Assembly (NCBI GenBank): GCA_024697625.1
Contig: JAILFJ010000113.1
Location: 1-64,000, forward strand
Length of the DNA: 64,000 nucleotides
DNA from: Oscillospiraceae bacterium
GTDB lineage: Bacteria; Bacillota; Clostridia; Oscillospirales; Oscillospiraceae
Direction of reading: 5' to 3'
The notes beneath the pieces were generated by a model. That model was not told the origin of the DNA and did no database searches. It saw only the letters and a list, made by a program, of their open reading frames with translations. A program made the position numbers and the translations under genes. Shown in pieces: positions 40,794-49,150 of the stretch (within the stretch, counting starts at the first letter, position 1; the number at the start of each line of letters is the position of its first letter).

Positions 40794-40838
40794 AAAAAAA
40801 GACCGGAAAACACCTGATCTTCCAAGCATTTTCCGGTC
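40794..40838 (-). terminator. Terminator of the tRNA operon
   Basis: On the minus strand, GACCGGAAAA and TTTTCCGGTC form a 10-base stem followed by seven T residues, 2 bases after the tRNA-Tyr CCA end. Confidence 0.85.
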
Positions 40839-40839
40839 C

Positions 40840-40924
40840 TGGTGGGGGAAGGTGGATTCGAACCACCGAAGGCATCGCCAGCAGATTTACAGTCTGTCCC
40901 CTTTGGCCACTCGGGAATTCCCCC
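40840..40924 (-). tRNA. tRNA-Tyr (anticodon GTA)
   Basis: An 85-base class II tRNA with long variable arm. The acceptor stem is GGGGGAA pairing with TTCCCCC. The anticodon loop reads CTGTAAA with GTA, and the T loop is GGTTCGAATCC. CCA is encoded in the DNA. Confidence 0.95.
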
Positions 40925-40935
40925 ATATATGATTC

Positions 40936-41011
40936 TGGAGCTGGTGGACGGACTCGAACCCCCGACCTGCTGATTACAAATCAGCTGCTCTACCGACTGA
41001 GCTACACCAGC
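40936..41011 (-). tRNA. tRNA-Thr (anticodon TGT)
   Basis: A 76-base tRNA with acceptor GCTGGTG/CACCAGC, D-arm TAGCTCAGTCGGTAGAGCA, an anticodon loop containing TTTGTAA (TGT), T loop GGGTTCGAGTCC and encoded CCA. It lies 11 bases upstream of tRNA-Tyr in the same transcript. Confidence 0.95.
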
Positions 41012-41048
41012 ATGCTCAGGAAAACAACCATCGTCCAGCCGCCGGTGT

Positions 41049-41077
41049 ATAATAGCAAATTATACCGCATTTGTCAA
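41049..41077 (-). promoter_or_regulatory. Promoter of the tRNA-Thr/tRNA-Tyr operon
   Basis: On the minus strand TTGACA and TATTAT are separated by 17 bases. Confidence 0.75.
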
Positions 41078-41119
41078 TCCTTTTTTTCGTATGGTCAAAA
41101 AAGCTTTTGTCTGAAGCAC

Positions 41120-41148
41120 TTTACTTTTCCATACAGATGGTGTAACAT
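41120..41148 (+). promoter_or_regulatory. Promoter of the TrpR-like regulator gene
   Basis: TTTACT, 17 bases and TAACAT. The predicted start is at about 41155, at the left edge of the palindrome 41155-41169. Confidence 0.55.
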
Positions 41149-41154
41149 ACACAC

Positions 41155-41169
41155 ATGACAGTCTGTCAT
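41155..41169. promoter_or_regulatory. 15-base palindrome ATGACAG-T-CTGTCAT at the regulator's transcription start
   Basis: Perfect 7-base arms around a single T. It spans about +1 to +15 of the promoter 41120-41148 and ends 14 bases before the start codon, an ideal place for autorepression by the TrpR-like protein encoded next. Confidence 0.55.
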
Positions 41170-41182
41170 ATTGGAGGGAAAT

Positions 41183-41479
41183 ATGAACGCACGCGTAAAG
41201 CGGGAACACAGCATGGCTCTTTATGAAGCCATCCTCTCTCTGGAGAGCACCGAAGAGTGTATTGCTTTTTTTGAAGATCTCTGCACCATGGGCGAGCTCT
41301 CGGCGATGGAGCAGCGTTTTCAGGTGGCAAAGGCTCTGCATGACGGGAAAAACTACAACGAGATCCTCGCCGAAACAGGAGCTTCCAGTGCCACCATCAG
41401 CCGCGTCAACCGATCTCTCCAGTATGGTCGGAGCGGGTATGAGCTTGTTTTTTCACGTACGGAGTCCCAGGACAGATGA
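41183..41479 (+). CDS. YerC/YecD family TrpR-related DNA-binding protein
   Basis: A 98-residue helical protein of the TrpR superfamily. CIAFFEDLCTMGELSAMEQRFQVAK is the conserved helix pair, and YNEILAETGASSATISRVNRSLQYG is the helix-turn-helix. YerC is common in Firmicutes. Its ligand is unknown, and it lacks clear evidence for tryptophan binding. The start at 41183 has GGAGGG 6 bases upstream. The 3' end overlaps the methyltransferase gene by 4 bases (ATGA). Confidence 0.9.
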   Translation: MNARVKREHSMALYEAILSLESTEECIAFFEDLCTMGELSAMEQRFQVAKALHDGKNYNEILAETGASSATISRVNRSLQYGRSGYELVFSRTESQDR

Positions 41480-42186
41480 ACTGCTACCATTCTCTTGCCG
41501 CTTTCTATGATCGGCTGACCGCCGACGTGGATTACTCCGATTTTGCCGATCGATATGAGGAAGCGTTTCGGGAATCCGGAGGAGAGTTTCATCTTCTGCT
41601 TGATCTGTGCTGCGGTACCGGCAGTCTCAGCATGGAGATGTCGAAGCGCGGGTACGAGCTGATCTCCGTCGATTCCTCCGAGCAGATGCTGATGGAAGCG
41701 CACGAGAAATGCCAAGGGCTTCCTGTCCCTCCGCTCTTTCTCCAGCAGGATGTGACGGAGCTCGACCTCTACGGAACGGTGGATGCCGCTTTCTGCTCTC
41801 TGGAAGGGATCAACTATCTCTCATGGTCCGCGGTGTCAGAACTGCTCAGGCGGCTGAAGAACTTTATCCGTCCCGGCGGGCTGTTTCTCTTCGACATCAG
41901 GAGCGCTGAGTATCTCGCCTCTCTGGATGGCGATACCTTTGTGGATGAGGACGAGGATTTTCTCTGTCTCTGGCGTGCGGATTATGACGGGAGCCTGCCT
42001 GCGCTGGTCTACGGGATGGATATTTTTTCCCGCTCCGGCGACCTGTGGAAGCGAAGCCGCGAAGAGCACATTGAATATGCCCACGGGGAAAAGCAGCTTG
42101 CGGCCCTGCTGGAAGGCAGCGGTTTCAGCCGGCCGGAGATCGTCCATGAATCCGACCGTCTCTTCTTTACAGCCAGGAGGCTCTGA
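41476..42186 (+). CDS. Class I SAM-dependent methyltransferase
   Basis: A 236-residue Rossmann-fold methyltransferase. Motif I is LLDLCCGTGSLSMEM (about 42-56) and the SAM-ribose Asp is in ISVDSSEQML. QQDVTELDL supplies the adenine-binding region, and a post-motif FIRPGGLFLFDIRS follows. No target can be assigned. It resembles small-molecule or tRNA-modifying methyltransferases often found after YerC. Translation is coupled to the regulator gene. The stop codon lies inside the left arm of the terminator. Confidence 0.85.
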   Translation: MNCYHSLAAFYDRLTADVDYSDFADRYEEAFRESGGEFHLLLDLCCGTGSLSMEMSKRGYELISVDSSEQMLMEAHEKCQGLPVPPLFLQQDVTELDLYGTVDAAFCSLEGINYLSWSAVSELLRRLKNFIRPGGLFLFDIRSAEYLASLDGDTFVDEDEDFLCLWRADYDGSLPALVYGMDIFSRSGDLWKRSREEHIEYAHGEKQLAALLEGSGFSRPEIVHESDRLFFTARRL

Positions 42187-42215
42187 TCGCTCCCGATCAG
42201 AGCCTCCTGGTTTTT
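42173..42215 (+). terminator. Intrinsic terminator overlapping the methyltransferase stop codon
   Basis: A perfect 17-base stem starts CCAGGAGGCTCTGATCG (42173-42189), has a 4-base loop, and is followed by TTTTT. Confidence 0.9.
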
Positions 42216-42277
42216 CATCTGCGGTCTGTACCGTATTCCGTCACAGGGTCAGGCTTTCCGCGCTCTCTTTCAAGTTC

Positions 42278-43222
42278 TCAGCGAAAATGGATCTCCGGAG
42301 TCGTCGTGTCGATCGGCAGAAAGACATAGCCCTGCGCCGTCCCCCATGCCAGCATCTCATCCACAGCCTTGACGCTGAACTCCCTCGTATCATGCTGGAG
42401 CGAAATGTCGCCACTGTACGGCTCTTTCGGGTGGCTGAAGTTATAGACGGTCTGGTAGGCGCTCTTTCCCAGCTCCGGCTGAATGCTCCAGTCGTAATAC
42501 CGCAGCCCCATTCCATGCATCAGCCGGTTGAGCTCGTCATATTTTCCCGGAAGCTGCGAGACCATCATCCCCGCCGTTCTGCTGCCTCCCGGAAACCGCG
42601 TCACCGTCGCATACTGTCCGGTAGCGGCATAGATCACCTCCTGCGCACGCAGCAGATCCTGAAAGAAATGTTCCTCGTTCTGGTAGATTCTTTCATAGAC
42701 ATGTTCGTAGCAGTGGATGCCCAGTGAGTGTCCTTCTCTGACAATACGCCTCAGCAGCGCACGCTCTTCCTCCGTGTCCACACTCTTGGCCACGATAAAA
42801 AAGGTCGCCTTCGCACCGTATGCCGCCAGGGTATCCAGCACATTCGCCGTGAACTCGCTGGGCCCGTCGTCGAAGGTCAGATAGACCGCCTTCGGGACCG
42901 GGACCGTTTCCGGGAGTTGGGCAGGAATCACATGGACCCTCCGATACAACATGTGCTCTGCGCCGGTCTGCTCTGTCACCCGGTAGCGGATGGTATAGTA
43001 GCCCGGTCTCCAGACGCACACCTCTCCCTCTGCGCTCACCGTGCTCCCCTTCGGGACGCGGCAGCCCGGGTCGGTGAACGGCACACCGCAGACCCAGTCC
43101 AGTTTCTCTCCGCCCTCGAGTACCGCTTCTGTGCCATCCGCCTGCGCTGCCACCGGCAATACCTGCCACGCAAGCAGCAACACAAGGATGAGGGAGAGCA
43201 TCCTTATGGTCCTTTCTGCCAT
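42278..43222 (-). CDS. Exported polysaccharide deacetylase
   Basis: A 314-residue protein with a signal peptide (about residues 1-27), an N-terminal Ig-like/DUF5011-type segment (about 35-110; GVPFTDPGCRVPKGSTV), and a NodB-type deacetylase domain. Catalytic motifs are TFDDGPS (metal Asp and base), HCYEH (H-x3-H metal ligands) and RFPGGSR. It would remove acetyl groups from peptidoglycan or another surface polysaccharide. The start at 43222 has AGGAGG 7 bases upstream. It is the last gene of the pepT operon. Confidence 0.9.
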   Translation of the reverse strand: MAERTIRMLSLILVLLLAWQVLPVAAQADGTEAVLEGGEKLDWVCGVPFTDPGCRVPKGSTVSAEGEVCVWRPGYYTIRYRVTEQTGAEHMLYRRVHVIPAQLPETVPVPKAVYLTFDDGPSEFTANVLDTLAAYGAKATFFIVAKSVDTEEERALLRRIVREGHSLGIHCYEHVYERIYQNEEHFFQDLLRAQEVIYAATGQYATVTRFPGGSRTAGMMVSQLPGKYDELNRLMHGMGLRYYDWSIQPELGKSAYQTVYNFSHPKEPYSGDISLQHDTREFSVKAVDEMLAWGTAQGYVFLPIDTTTPEIHFR

Positions 43223-43259
43223 GACATGACCTCCTGTCTCTCTTCTCTGACAGGCCTTT

Positions 43260-44123
43260 TCAGCCGAACTCGTGCCGGCAGCTCGCACCGCAGGGCAGGA
43301 ACAGCCCGCTCTCCGTCACCGGGAGACAGAGCTCTCTGCTCTCGGCGTGGCCTCCGAAGCGTTTTGTGAACACACTCTCGGTCACATAGCTCAGCACACT
43401 CGGCGACAGCCCCGTCGTGTAAGAATTGAGAAGCAGAAACAGCGGCGTCTCTGACAGCACGCCCGCGCAGAGGGAGACGAAAGGCCAGAGATTCTGCTCC
43501 AGTTTCCAGATCTCTCCGCCCGGTCCTCTTCCGTAGGACGGCGGGTCCATGATGATCGCGTCATATCGGTGTCCCCGGCGGATCTCACGCTCGACAAATT
43601 TCGCGCAGTCATCCACAATCCAGCGCACGCTTTTATCGCTCACGCCGCTCACCGCGGCGTTTTCCTTTGCCCAGGCAACCATCCCTTTCGCCGCGTCCAC
43701 ATGGCAGACCTCCGCTCCGGCCTTCAGGCATGCCACGGTAGCGGCACCGGTGTATGCGAAGAGGTTCAGAACCCGGATCGGCCGGCCCGCTTTCCGAATC
43801 TGTTCCATCGCCCAGTCCCAGTTTGCCGCCTGCTCCGGGAACAGGCCTGTGTGCTTGAAATTCATCGGTTTCACACGAAAGCGCAGCTCTCCGTAGCGCA
43901 GCTCCCAGCTCTCCGGCACACTGTCTTTTTCCCAGCTTCCGCCGCCACTCTCGCTCCGGATATATCTGCCGTTTCTGTTCTTCCAGTGAGGATTGCTTCT
44001 CGGGGTATCCCAGATTGCCTGCGGGTCCGGACGCACAAGATACACGTCTCCCCAGCGCTCCAGCTTTTCGCCCCGCGAGCAGTCGATCAGCTCATAGTCC
44101 TGCCATCTGTCCGCAATCCACAT
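43260..44123 (-). CDS. Class I SAM-dependent rRNA methyltransferase (RlmI/RlmK-like, COG1092)
   Basis: A 287-residue methyltransferase without the N-terminal PUA domain of E. coli RlmI. LNLFAYTGAATVACLKAGA is SAM motif I, HVDAAKGMV binds the ribose, and the catalytic motif IV is MDPPSYGRGPGG. It probably methylates 23S rRNA, but the position cannot be predicted. MWIADRWQDYELID is the typical family start, and GGAG lies 6 bases before this ATG; an ATG at 44135 is the alternative. It follows the SipA-like gene closely. Confidence 0.85.
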   Translation of the reverse strand: MWIADRWQDYELIDCSRGEKLERWGDVYLVRPDPQAIWDTPRSNPHWKNRNGRYIRSESGGGSWEKDSVPESWELRYGELRFRVKPMNFKHTGLFPEQAANWDWAMEQIRKAGRPIRVLNLFAYTGAATVACLKAGAEVCHVDAAKGMVAWAKENAAVSGVSDKSVRWIVDDCAKFVEREIRRGHRYDAIIMDPPSYGRGPGGEIWKLEQNLWPFVSLCAGVLSETPLFLLLNSYTTGLSPSVLSYVTESVFTKRFGGHAESRELCLPVTESGLFLPCGASCRHEFG

Positions 44124-44140
44124 TGCCTTCTCCATTTCTT

Positions 44141-44680
44141 TCACAGGCCTCTCCTTCGGAAGAGACTGATTACCTTCCCTTCCAGTTCTGCCGACGGCAC
44201 CGGTCCACAGTCTCTGCTGTCCCGGCACCCCGTTCTGTAATCGCCCAGCACATAGACTCTGTCCTCCGGGATCTGCTCTGGGTACTCCGCCCCCTCCCGT
44301 TTCTCCGTCGGATAGAAGATCCCGTCGCTCTGGACCGTTCCGTTCACCCTCAGGGTCCCGGTCTCGTCGATCTCTATCCAGTCTCCGCCTGCGGCTGCAA
44401 TGCGGCCGACCCGGCGTTCTTCGCCGTGCCGGTATATGACGATGTCATTCTTCCGATAGTCCTTCTGCAGCCGGAATGCGACCAGCAGGTCCCCGTCCCG
44501 GACCGCGGGATACATATCCAGCCCTTTCATCCGGCAGATCAGGAAGACCTGGGTGAGCAGGATCAGCAGAACCGCAGCGATCACCAGGAGCCGCAGGCTG
44601 AGCTGCAGATAGCCCCGGATCAGTTTTTTCCTTCGCCTTTCCAGGCTCTGCGGGCTCTCTGTACCGTCTCTCTTCATCAT
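44141..44680 (-). CDS. Signal peptidase I-like protein lacking the catalytic dyad (SipA-like)
   Basis: A 179-residue S26-family protein with one N-terminal transmembrane helix (about 29-49). In active signal peptidases GDSMxPT holds the nucleophilic Ser and YVKRxxGxPGD the general-base Lys. Here the same places read GLDMYPAV (Asp55) and RVGRIAAAGGD (Gly92). The same substitutions at the same 37-residue spacing occur in Streptococcus pyogenes SipA (Asp48, Gly85), a non-proteolytic protein needed for pilus assembly. The C-terminal box VLGDYRTGCRDSRDCG is intact. No sortase or pilin gene is nearby. It is the second gene of the pepT operon. Confidence 0.85.
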   Translation of the reverse strand: MMKRDGTESPQSLERRRKKLIRGYLQLSLRLLVIAAVLLILLTQVFLICRMKGLDMYPAVRDGDLLVAFRLQKDYRKNDIVIYRHGEERRVGRIAAAGGDWIEIDETGTLRVNGTVQSDGIFYPTEKREGAEYPEQIPEDRVYVLGDYRTGCRDSRDCGPVPSAELEGKVISLFRRRGL

Positions 44681-44692
44681 CGTATCCGTCTC

Positions 44693-45907
44693 TCAGTCTT
44701 CTGTCAGAAGCTTCTTCAGGATCTCCGTCATGGTATCCATGTCTTCGACCGAGATATGCTCGTAGGGGCCGTGGAATGCTGCGCCGCCCGTGCCGAGATT
44801 CGGGCACGGCAGACCGCGGAACGAGAGCTGCGCTCCATCTGTCCCGCCGCGGATTGGAATGCGTCTCGGCTCCAGTCCGACGCTGCGGATCGCCTTTTCC
44901 GCCCGCTCCACGGCCTCCGGGTGTTCCCGCAGCTGCTCTTCCATGTTCCGGTACTGATCCCGGAGGCAGAGCGTCACGGTACCCTCCCCGTATTTCTCAT
45001 TCAGGTGTTTTGCTGCCTGCTCCATGATCGCTTTCCTCACGTCAAACCGCGCTGCATCATGATCCCGTATGATATAGCGCAGCACAGCCTGTTCCGTGCT
45101 GCCCTGCATCTCCGTCAGATGGAAGAAGCCCTCATGGTCTTCGGTATGCTCCGGCCGCTCCGCTGCCGGCAGCAGTCCGTCAAACTCCATGGCAATCCGC
45201 GCCGCGTTCTTCATCCGGTTCTTCGCGTCGCCCGGATGGACGCTGACGCCCGTGAATTTCAGCTCTGCCGCTGCGGCGTTGAAGGTCTCGCAGTTGACTG
45301 TCTCGATCTCGCTCCCGTCCACGGTGTATCCGTAGTCAGCACCCAGCCGGTCGAGCTTCAGGAGTTCTGCGCCGTGGCCGATCTCCTCATCGGGCGTAAA
45401 GCACACGGCGATGCCTCCGTGGGGAAGCGCTTCCCTCAGGATCTCTTCGCAGGCGGTGATAATCTCGCTGATTCCGGCTTTGTCATCAGCGCCCAGAAGC
45501 GTCGTGCCGTCCGTCGTGATCAGCGTATGTCCGATCCGGTTTCTGAGGTCCGGAAACATCTCCGGAGACAGGACTCTGCCGCTGGTTCCGAGCGGAATCT
45601 CTCCTCCGTCATAATCCGGCACCAGCTGCGGTCGGACGTTCTCGCCCGGATAGTCCGGCGCCGTGTCAAGATGGGCAATCAGCGCCACAGTCGGACGTCC
45701 TTCGCAGCCGGGTGATGCAGGGAGCATTCCATACACATAGGCATGCTCATCGACAGAGACCTGCTGAAAGCCCAGCTCCTTCAGTTCCGCTTCCAGTACG
45801 CGGCTCAGCTCGAACTGTCTCCGGGTCGACGGGGTATGCTCACTGTTATTCTCGTCACTTGTGGTATGGATCTTCGCATATCGGATCAGTCTCTCAGATG
45901 CTCTCAT
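44693..45907 (-). CDS. pepT: Peptidase T (tripeptide aminopeptidase)
   Basis: A 404-residue M20B metallopeptidase. IAHLDTAPDYPG contains the first metal His and the catalytic Asp, TTLLGADDKAGISEI the bridging Asp, FTPDEEIGHGAEL the Glu pair, and GYTVDGSEI the next ligand. RGGTDGAQLSFRGLPCPNLGTGG near the C-terminus is diagnostic for PepT. It removes the N-terminal residue from tripeptides in the cytoplasm. It is the first gene of an operon with the SipA-like, methyltransferase and deacetylase genes. Confidence 0.95.
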   Translation of the reverse strand: MRASERLIRYAKIHTTSDENNSEHTPSTRRQFELSRVLEAELKELGFQQVSVDEHAYVYGMLPASPGCEGRPTVALIAHLDTAPDYPGENVRPQLVPDYDGGEIPLGTSGRVLSPEMFPDLRNRIGHTLITTDGTTLLGADDKAGISEIITACEEILREALPHGGIAVCFTPDEEIGHGAELLKLDRLGADYGYTVDGSEIETVNCETFNAAAAELKFTGVSVHPGDAKNRMKNAARIAMEFDGLLPAAERPEHTEDHEGFFHLTEMQGSTEQAVLRYIIRDHDAARFDVRKAIMEQAAKHLNEKYGEGTVTLCLRDQYRNMEEQLREHPEAVERAEKAIRSVGLEPRRIPIRGGTDGAQLSFRGLPCPNLGTGGAAFHGPYEHISVEDMDTMTEILKKLLTED

Positions 45908-45985
45908 GCTTTCATCCTCTCAGCCCCTGTGGTTTTCCGTCTTTCCTGTTTTCAGTATGCCTGGGTTCTGTTCATTCCGTTCCGT

Positions 45986-46014
45986 ATTCTACCACAGCGA
46001 TCTGTTTCTGTAAA
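45986..46014 (-). promoter_or_regulatory. Promoter of the pepT operon
   Basis: On the minus strand TTTACA and TAGAAT are 17 bases apart, back to back with the promoter at 46043-46071. Confidence 0.6.
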
Positions 46015-46042
46015 CCGCACACTTCCCGGCACGATGAAAGAT

Positions 46043-46071
46043 TTGACAAAGCATGACCGGCACTATATAAT
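46043..46071 (+). promoter_or_regulatory. Promoter of the Hsp70-like gene pair
   Basis: A perfect TTGACA and TATAAT separated by 17 bases, the strongest-looking promoter in this half of the window. Confidence 0.8.
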
Positions 46072-46152
46072 AAAACACACTTCGGCTGCCGCCCCTGTTC
46101 CGGCCGGATCAGAGCGGTAAACGGGCTGAATGAACTGCATCGGGAGGCTCAT

Positions 46153-47016
46153 ATGGAAACTGTCAGCATGCAGAGCTTACTGAAGGAAAACGAAGAAAAA
46201 CTGCTCAACGAGCTTCGGGCGGATACTCTGATCGACGGCAATGCCGCAAAGAGCACAGAGCGTCTCAGCAGTCTGCTCGAGCAGATGCTGCTGCGTTATA
46301 ATGCCGCCTGCGCGGATGAGCCCGTACGCCAGGCGCTCGCGGAGTGCATGAGCGTCACAGCCAGAGAGATGCTCGATCTGCCCCTCGCAGTCTCCGCCGC
46401 AAAGGAAACAGAACATCGTAAAATCCGTACCGGCTCCGTGATCTGCCTGCTGCTGGCTGTGATCTGCGGGCTTCTTTCCGTCATGCTGATCCGGGATCTG
46501 TTTGTACCCGGGATTGTGCTTCTCTGCGCTGCCGCCCTGTTTGCATACCTGTCCGGCAGGCTGTGGTACGGGGAGCGGGAAGTACGCGTCCGGACCGAGG
46601 CGGATCCTGAGCAGATTCTCAAGACCTTAAAACGAACCGCCGAAACCATGGACCGGAAGGCAGATGAGTTCATGGCCCAGCAGCTCATTCCCTCTCAGAG
46701 TGCCGCTCACGGCAGTTCTTTCTCTTCTTCCGCCCCGGTTTCGGACGATGAGCTCCGCCTTTTCGCCGATCTCCTGGAGGCGCTGTATGCGGAAAACGGA
46801 GACTTTGCCCTGCGTCAGCTCCGTAAGCTTCTCCCCTATCTTGAGTCCAGGGGCATCTCGGCGGCGGATTATTCCCCCGAAGACGCAGAGCTTTTTGAGA
46901 TTCTCCCGTCCAGGACGGAAGCTGTCACCATTCGGCCCGCCCTGTTTTCGGAGGGGAAGCTTCTCCTGCCCGGACGTGCAACGGAGGTTCCAGGTGATGG
47001 TTTACTGGGGTTTTGA
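46153..47016 (+). CDS. Uncharacterised membrane protein paired with an Hsp70-like gene
   Basis: A 287-residue protein that I do not recognise. An N-terminal helical, charged region (1-90) is followed by two adjacent transmembrane helices (about 93-112 and 114-133; GSVICLLLAVICGLLSVML and GIVLLCAAALFAYLSG). A cytoplasmic region then contains a coiled-coil-like stretch (EADPEQILKTLKRTAETMDRK), a Ser-rich linker and a C-terminal domain with ELRLFADLLEALYAENGDFALRQLRKLL. GGGAGG precedes the ATG. The last 20 bases overlap the start of the Hsp70-like gene, so the two products probably work together. Confidence 0.7.
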   Translation: METVSMQSLLKENEEKLLNELRADTLIDGNAAKSTERLSSLLEQMLLRYNAACADEPVRQALAECMSVTAREMLDLPLAVSAAKETEHRKIRTGSVICLLLAVICGLLSVMLIRDLFVPGIVLLCAAALFAYLSGRLWYGEREVRVRTEADPEQILKTLKRTAETMDRKADEFMAQQLIPSQSAAHGSSFSSSAPVSDDELRLFADLLEALYAENGDFALRQLRKLLPYLESRGISAADYSPEDAELFEILPSRTEAVTIRPALFSEGKLLLPGRATEVPGDGLLGF

Positions 47017-49051
47017 TCTGGGAGACGGCGAGAGCACCCTGGCCAGAGTCGGGGACGCTGGCGCCGCCCCTCCCGAAATCGTCGAAGTCGACGGGAAGAA
47101 GGTGACCATCACCGTCTGGGCTGTCATGAGCAACGGTGAGGTTCGCATCGGCGAGAATGCCGCCCGCTCCGCGGCCGCAGCAGTGCGGAGTGCTGCGCGG
47201 TTCAAACGTCGTTTTCTGGATCCCCAGTCCGACAGTGCCGCTCTGATCCGCGATTTTTCCGCCCGGGTCTTCGAGTCGCTTCGGGAGTCCGGCGCTCTGG
47301 TCGGGGGCGAAAACAGCAACACGGTTTACGTGGGCTGCCCCGCAGGCTGGGATTCCGACGCCAGGCTTCGCTATCAGCGCATCTTCGAGACCATTGGCTT
47401 CCCCTCTCCCCAGGTTGTGTCCGAATCCCGCGCTGTCATGGTCGGCGCTGTTCAGTCCAACTCGGTCCGGGATTCGGTCGATCTGCGTTCAAAATCCGTG
47501 CTGGTGATCGACATCGGCTCCTCCACCACCGATTTTGCCTTTATTCACAAGGGGCAGGAGCGAGAGATCCGAACCGGCGGGGAGGTGTTTCTCGGCGGCG
47601 GGATCATGGACGAGCTTCTGCTTCAGCGCTGTGTGGATGCCTCCCCGAACGCTGCCGCGCTGCGCCGTGTCATGGGGGAGAGTGAGAGCTGGCGCGTGGA
47701 TTGTGAGCTTCGGGCAAGGCAGCTGAAGGAAAAGTACTATTCCCGCCCGCCTGAAGAGCGGGTCCCCTGCTCCGAATCACTTCTGATCCGTTATGACGAG
47801 CCGCTCCTTCTGGATCTCTGCATCGACGAAGCCATGTCTGCCGCGCTCACCGGGAAGCCCTGTCCCCAGCTGGACGGGAGATCTTTTCGCTCTGTTTTCT
47901 GTGCCGCGCTCCGCGACGTGCGAAGCACCATCGGCGAAGTGCAGCCGGAACTTCTCTTTCTGACCGGCGGCGTCTCGCGCATGAGCGAGGTGCGCAGCTG
48001 GTGTCAGGAGGTTTTTCCCGAGGCGGTTGTCTATACCGACCGTGAGCCTGAATTCAGCGTCGCACGCGGCCTCGCCTGGTGCGGAAGGATTGACAGCGAG
48101 CTTCGCCGTTTCCGCACCGAGGTGGATGAGCTGATCTCTTCCAGTAAGGTCGAGGCGGTTGTCTCCGGTCGCCTGGACGCGCTGTACCGCTCTGTTCTGG
48201 ATGCCCTTCTGGATTCTCTTCTGGACCGGGCGGTAAAGCCGGTTCTCCAGGACTGGCAGGCCGGCAGGCTCGAACGCCTGAAGGATATGGAAGCCGCCCT
48301 GCAGGAGCGGATCAGGATATATCTTTATTCCGAGGAGGCCAGAGCCTGCCTGTATCAGCCGGTCACTGACTGGCTCATGGCGGTTTCCGATGATCTCAGG
48401 CCTTACACCTCTGCCATCTGCAGGAAGTACCGCGTTCCGGACCGCTCTCTGGAAATCAGCTCTGCCCTGTCCGCAAGTGATTTCTCGCTGCTGGAAAAGC
48501 TGGAAGCAAAAGACGTTCTCTCGGGCGAGGCCCTGGAATGGACCGCCCTGTTTGTCGAGTCCGTGATCTCCGTCATGATCGCCGTGCTTTGCGGCGGCAG
48601 CGGCGTTGTGCTCATCAGCGAAGGTCCCGTCGGCATGCTGATCGGATTCATTCTCTCCTTCCTGATCCTCACGGTCAGCCATGTGCTCGGCAAGAAGGCG
48701 ATCGATGACAAAATCATGGTGGCGAATCTCCCTCTGTCCCTGCGCCGGATCGCGCTGTCCAGCATTCTGCCCCATGTGGAAGGGCCCCGTATTCGGATTC
48801 CGACCTCTCTGAAACTCGGTTCCGGGGACACGCATCTCCTTCCCCGGCTCCGCTGGTCTGCTCCCGGTGAGATCTCCGCCCGGCGGATGGATGCCATCCG
48901 CAGCAAGATCAGGTCCAACTATGAGAAGCTCCTGCTCAGCACGGACTCCCCGGAGCTCGCCGAGCTCAACAGCAGGATGCTTCATGAGATCTCTGACCAG
49001 ATCGAGCGCCGGCTGAAGGAGCTGGCTGAGCAGGTCGAGATTCCGCTCTGA
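46997..49051 (+). CDS. Membrane-anchored Hsp70-like ATPase
   Basis: A 684-residue protein. Residues 1-355 form an actin/Hsp70-type nucleotide-binding domain: phosphate-1 motif GFDLGDGES (5-13), phosphate-2 motif VIDIGSSTTDF (170-180) and adenosine motif LTGGVSRM (322-329). In place of the usual peptide-binding sandwich there is an alpha-helical region (360-510), two predicted transmembrane helices (about 518-540 and 544-563) and a charged helical C-terminus. So the chaperone-like ATPase is probably tethered to the membrane. The ATG at 46997, inside the upstream gene, has GGAGG 9 bases before it. No DnaJ or GrpE is adjacent. Confidence 0.78.
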   Translation: MVYWGFDLGDGESTLARVGDAGAAPPEIVEVDGKKVTITVWAVMSNGEVRIGENAARSAAAAVRSAARFKRRFLDPQSDSAALIRDFSARVFESLRESGALVGGENSNTVYVGCPAGWDSDARLRYQRIFETIGFPSPQVVSESRAVMVGAVQSNSVRDSVDLRSKSVLVIDIGSSTTDFAFIHKGQEREIRTGGEVFLGGGIMDELLLQRCVDASPNAAALRRVMGESESWRVDCELRARQLKEKYYSRPPEERVPCSESLLIRYDEPLLLDLCIDEAMSAALTGKPCPQLDGRSFRSVFCAALRDVRSTIGEVQPELLFLTGGVSRMSEVRSWCQEVFPEAVVYTDREPEFSVARGLAWCGRIDSELRRFRTEVDELISSSKVEAVVSGRLDALYRSVLDALLDSLLDRAVKPVLQDWQAGRLERLKDMEAALQERIRIYLYSEEARACLYQPVTDWLMAVSDDLRPYTSAICRKYRVPDRSLEISSALSASDFSLLEKLEAKDVLSGEALEWTALFVESVISVMIAVLCGGSGVVLISEGPVGMLIGFILSFLILTVSHVLGKKAIDDKIMVANLPLSLRRIALSSILPHVEGPRIRIPTSLKLGSGDTHLLPRLRWSAPGEISARRMDAIRSKIRSNYEKLLLSTDSPELAELNSRMLHEISDQIERRLKELAEQVEIPL

Positions 49052-49150
49052 GAGGCTGCCGCTCCCTTCCGCGTTCCGTTCGTACGCCGCAGCAGGCAGA
49101 GGTTCTTTCAGCCTGCTTCAGAAAGATTATCAAAATTACAGGAGGCTGTC

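Noticed and set aside
44015..45715. Plus-strand reading frame of 566 codons across the methyltransferase, SipA-like and pepT genes
   Set aside because: It runs antisense through three well-supported genes.
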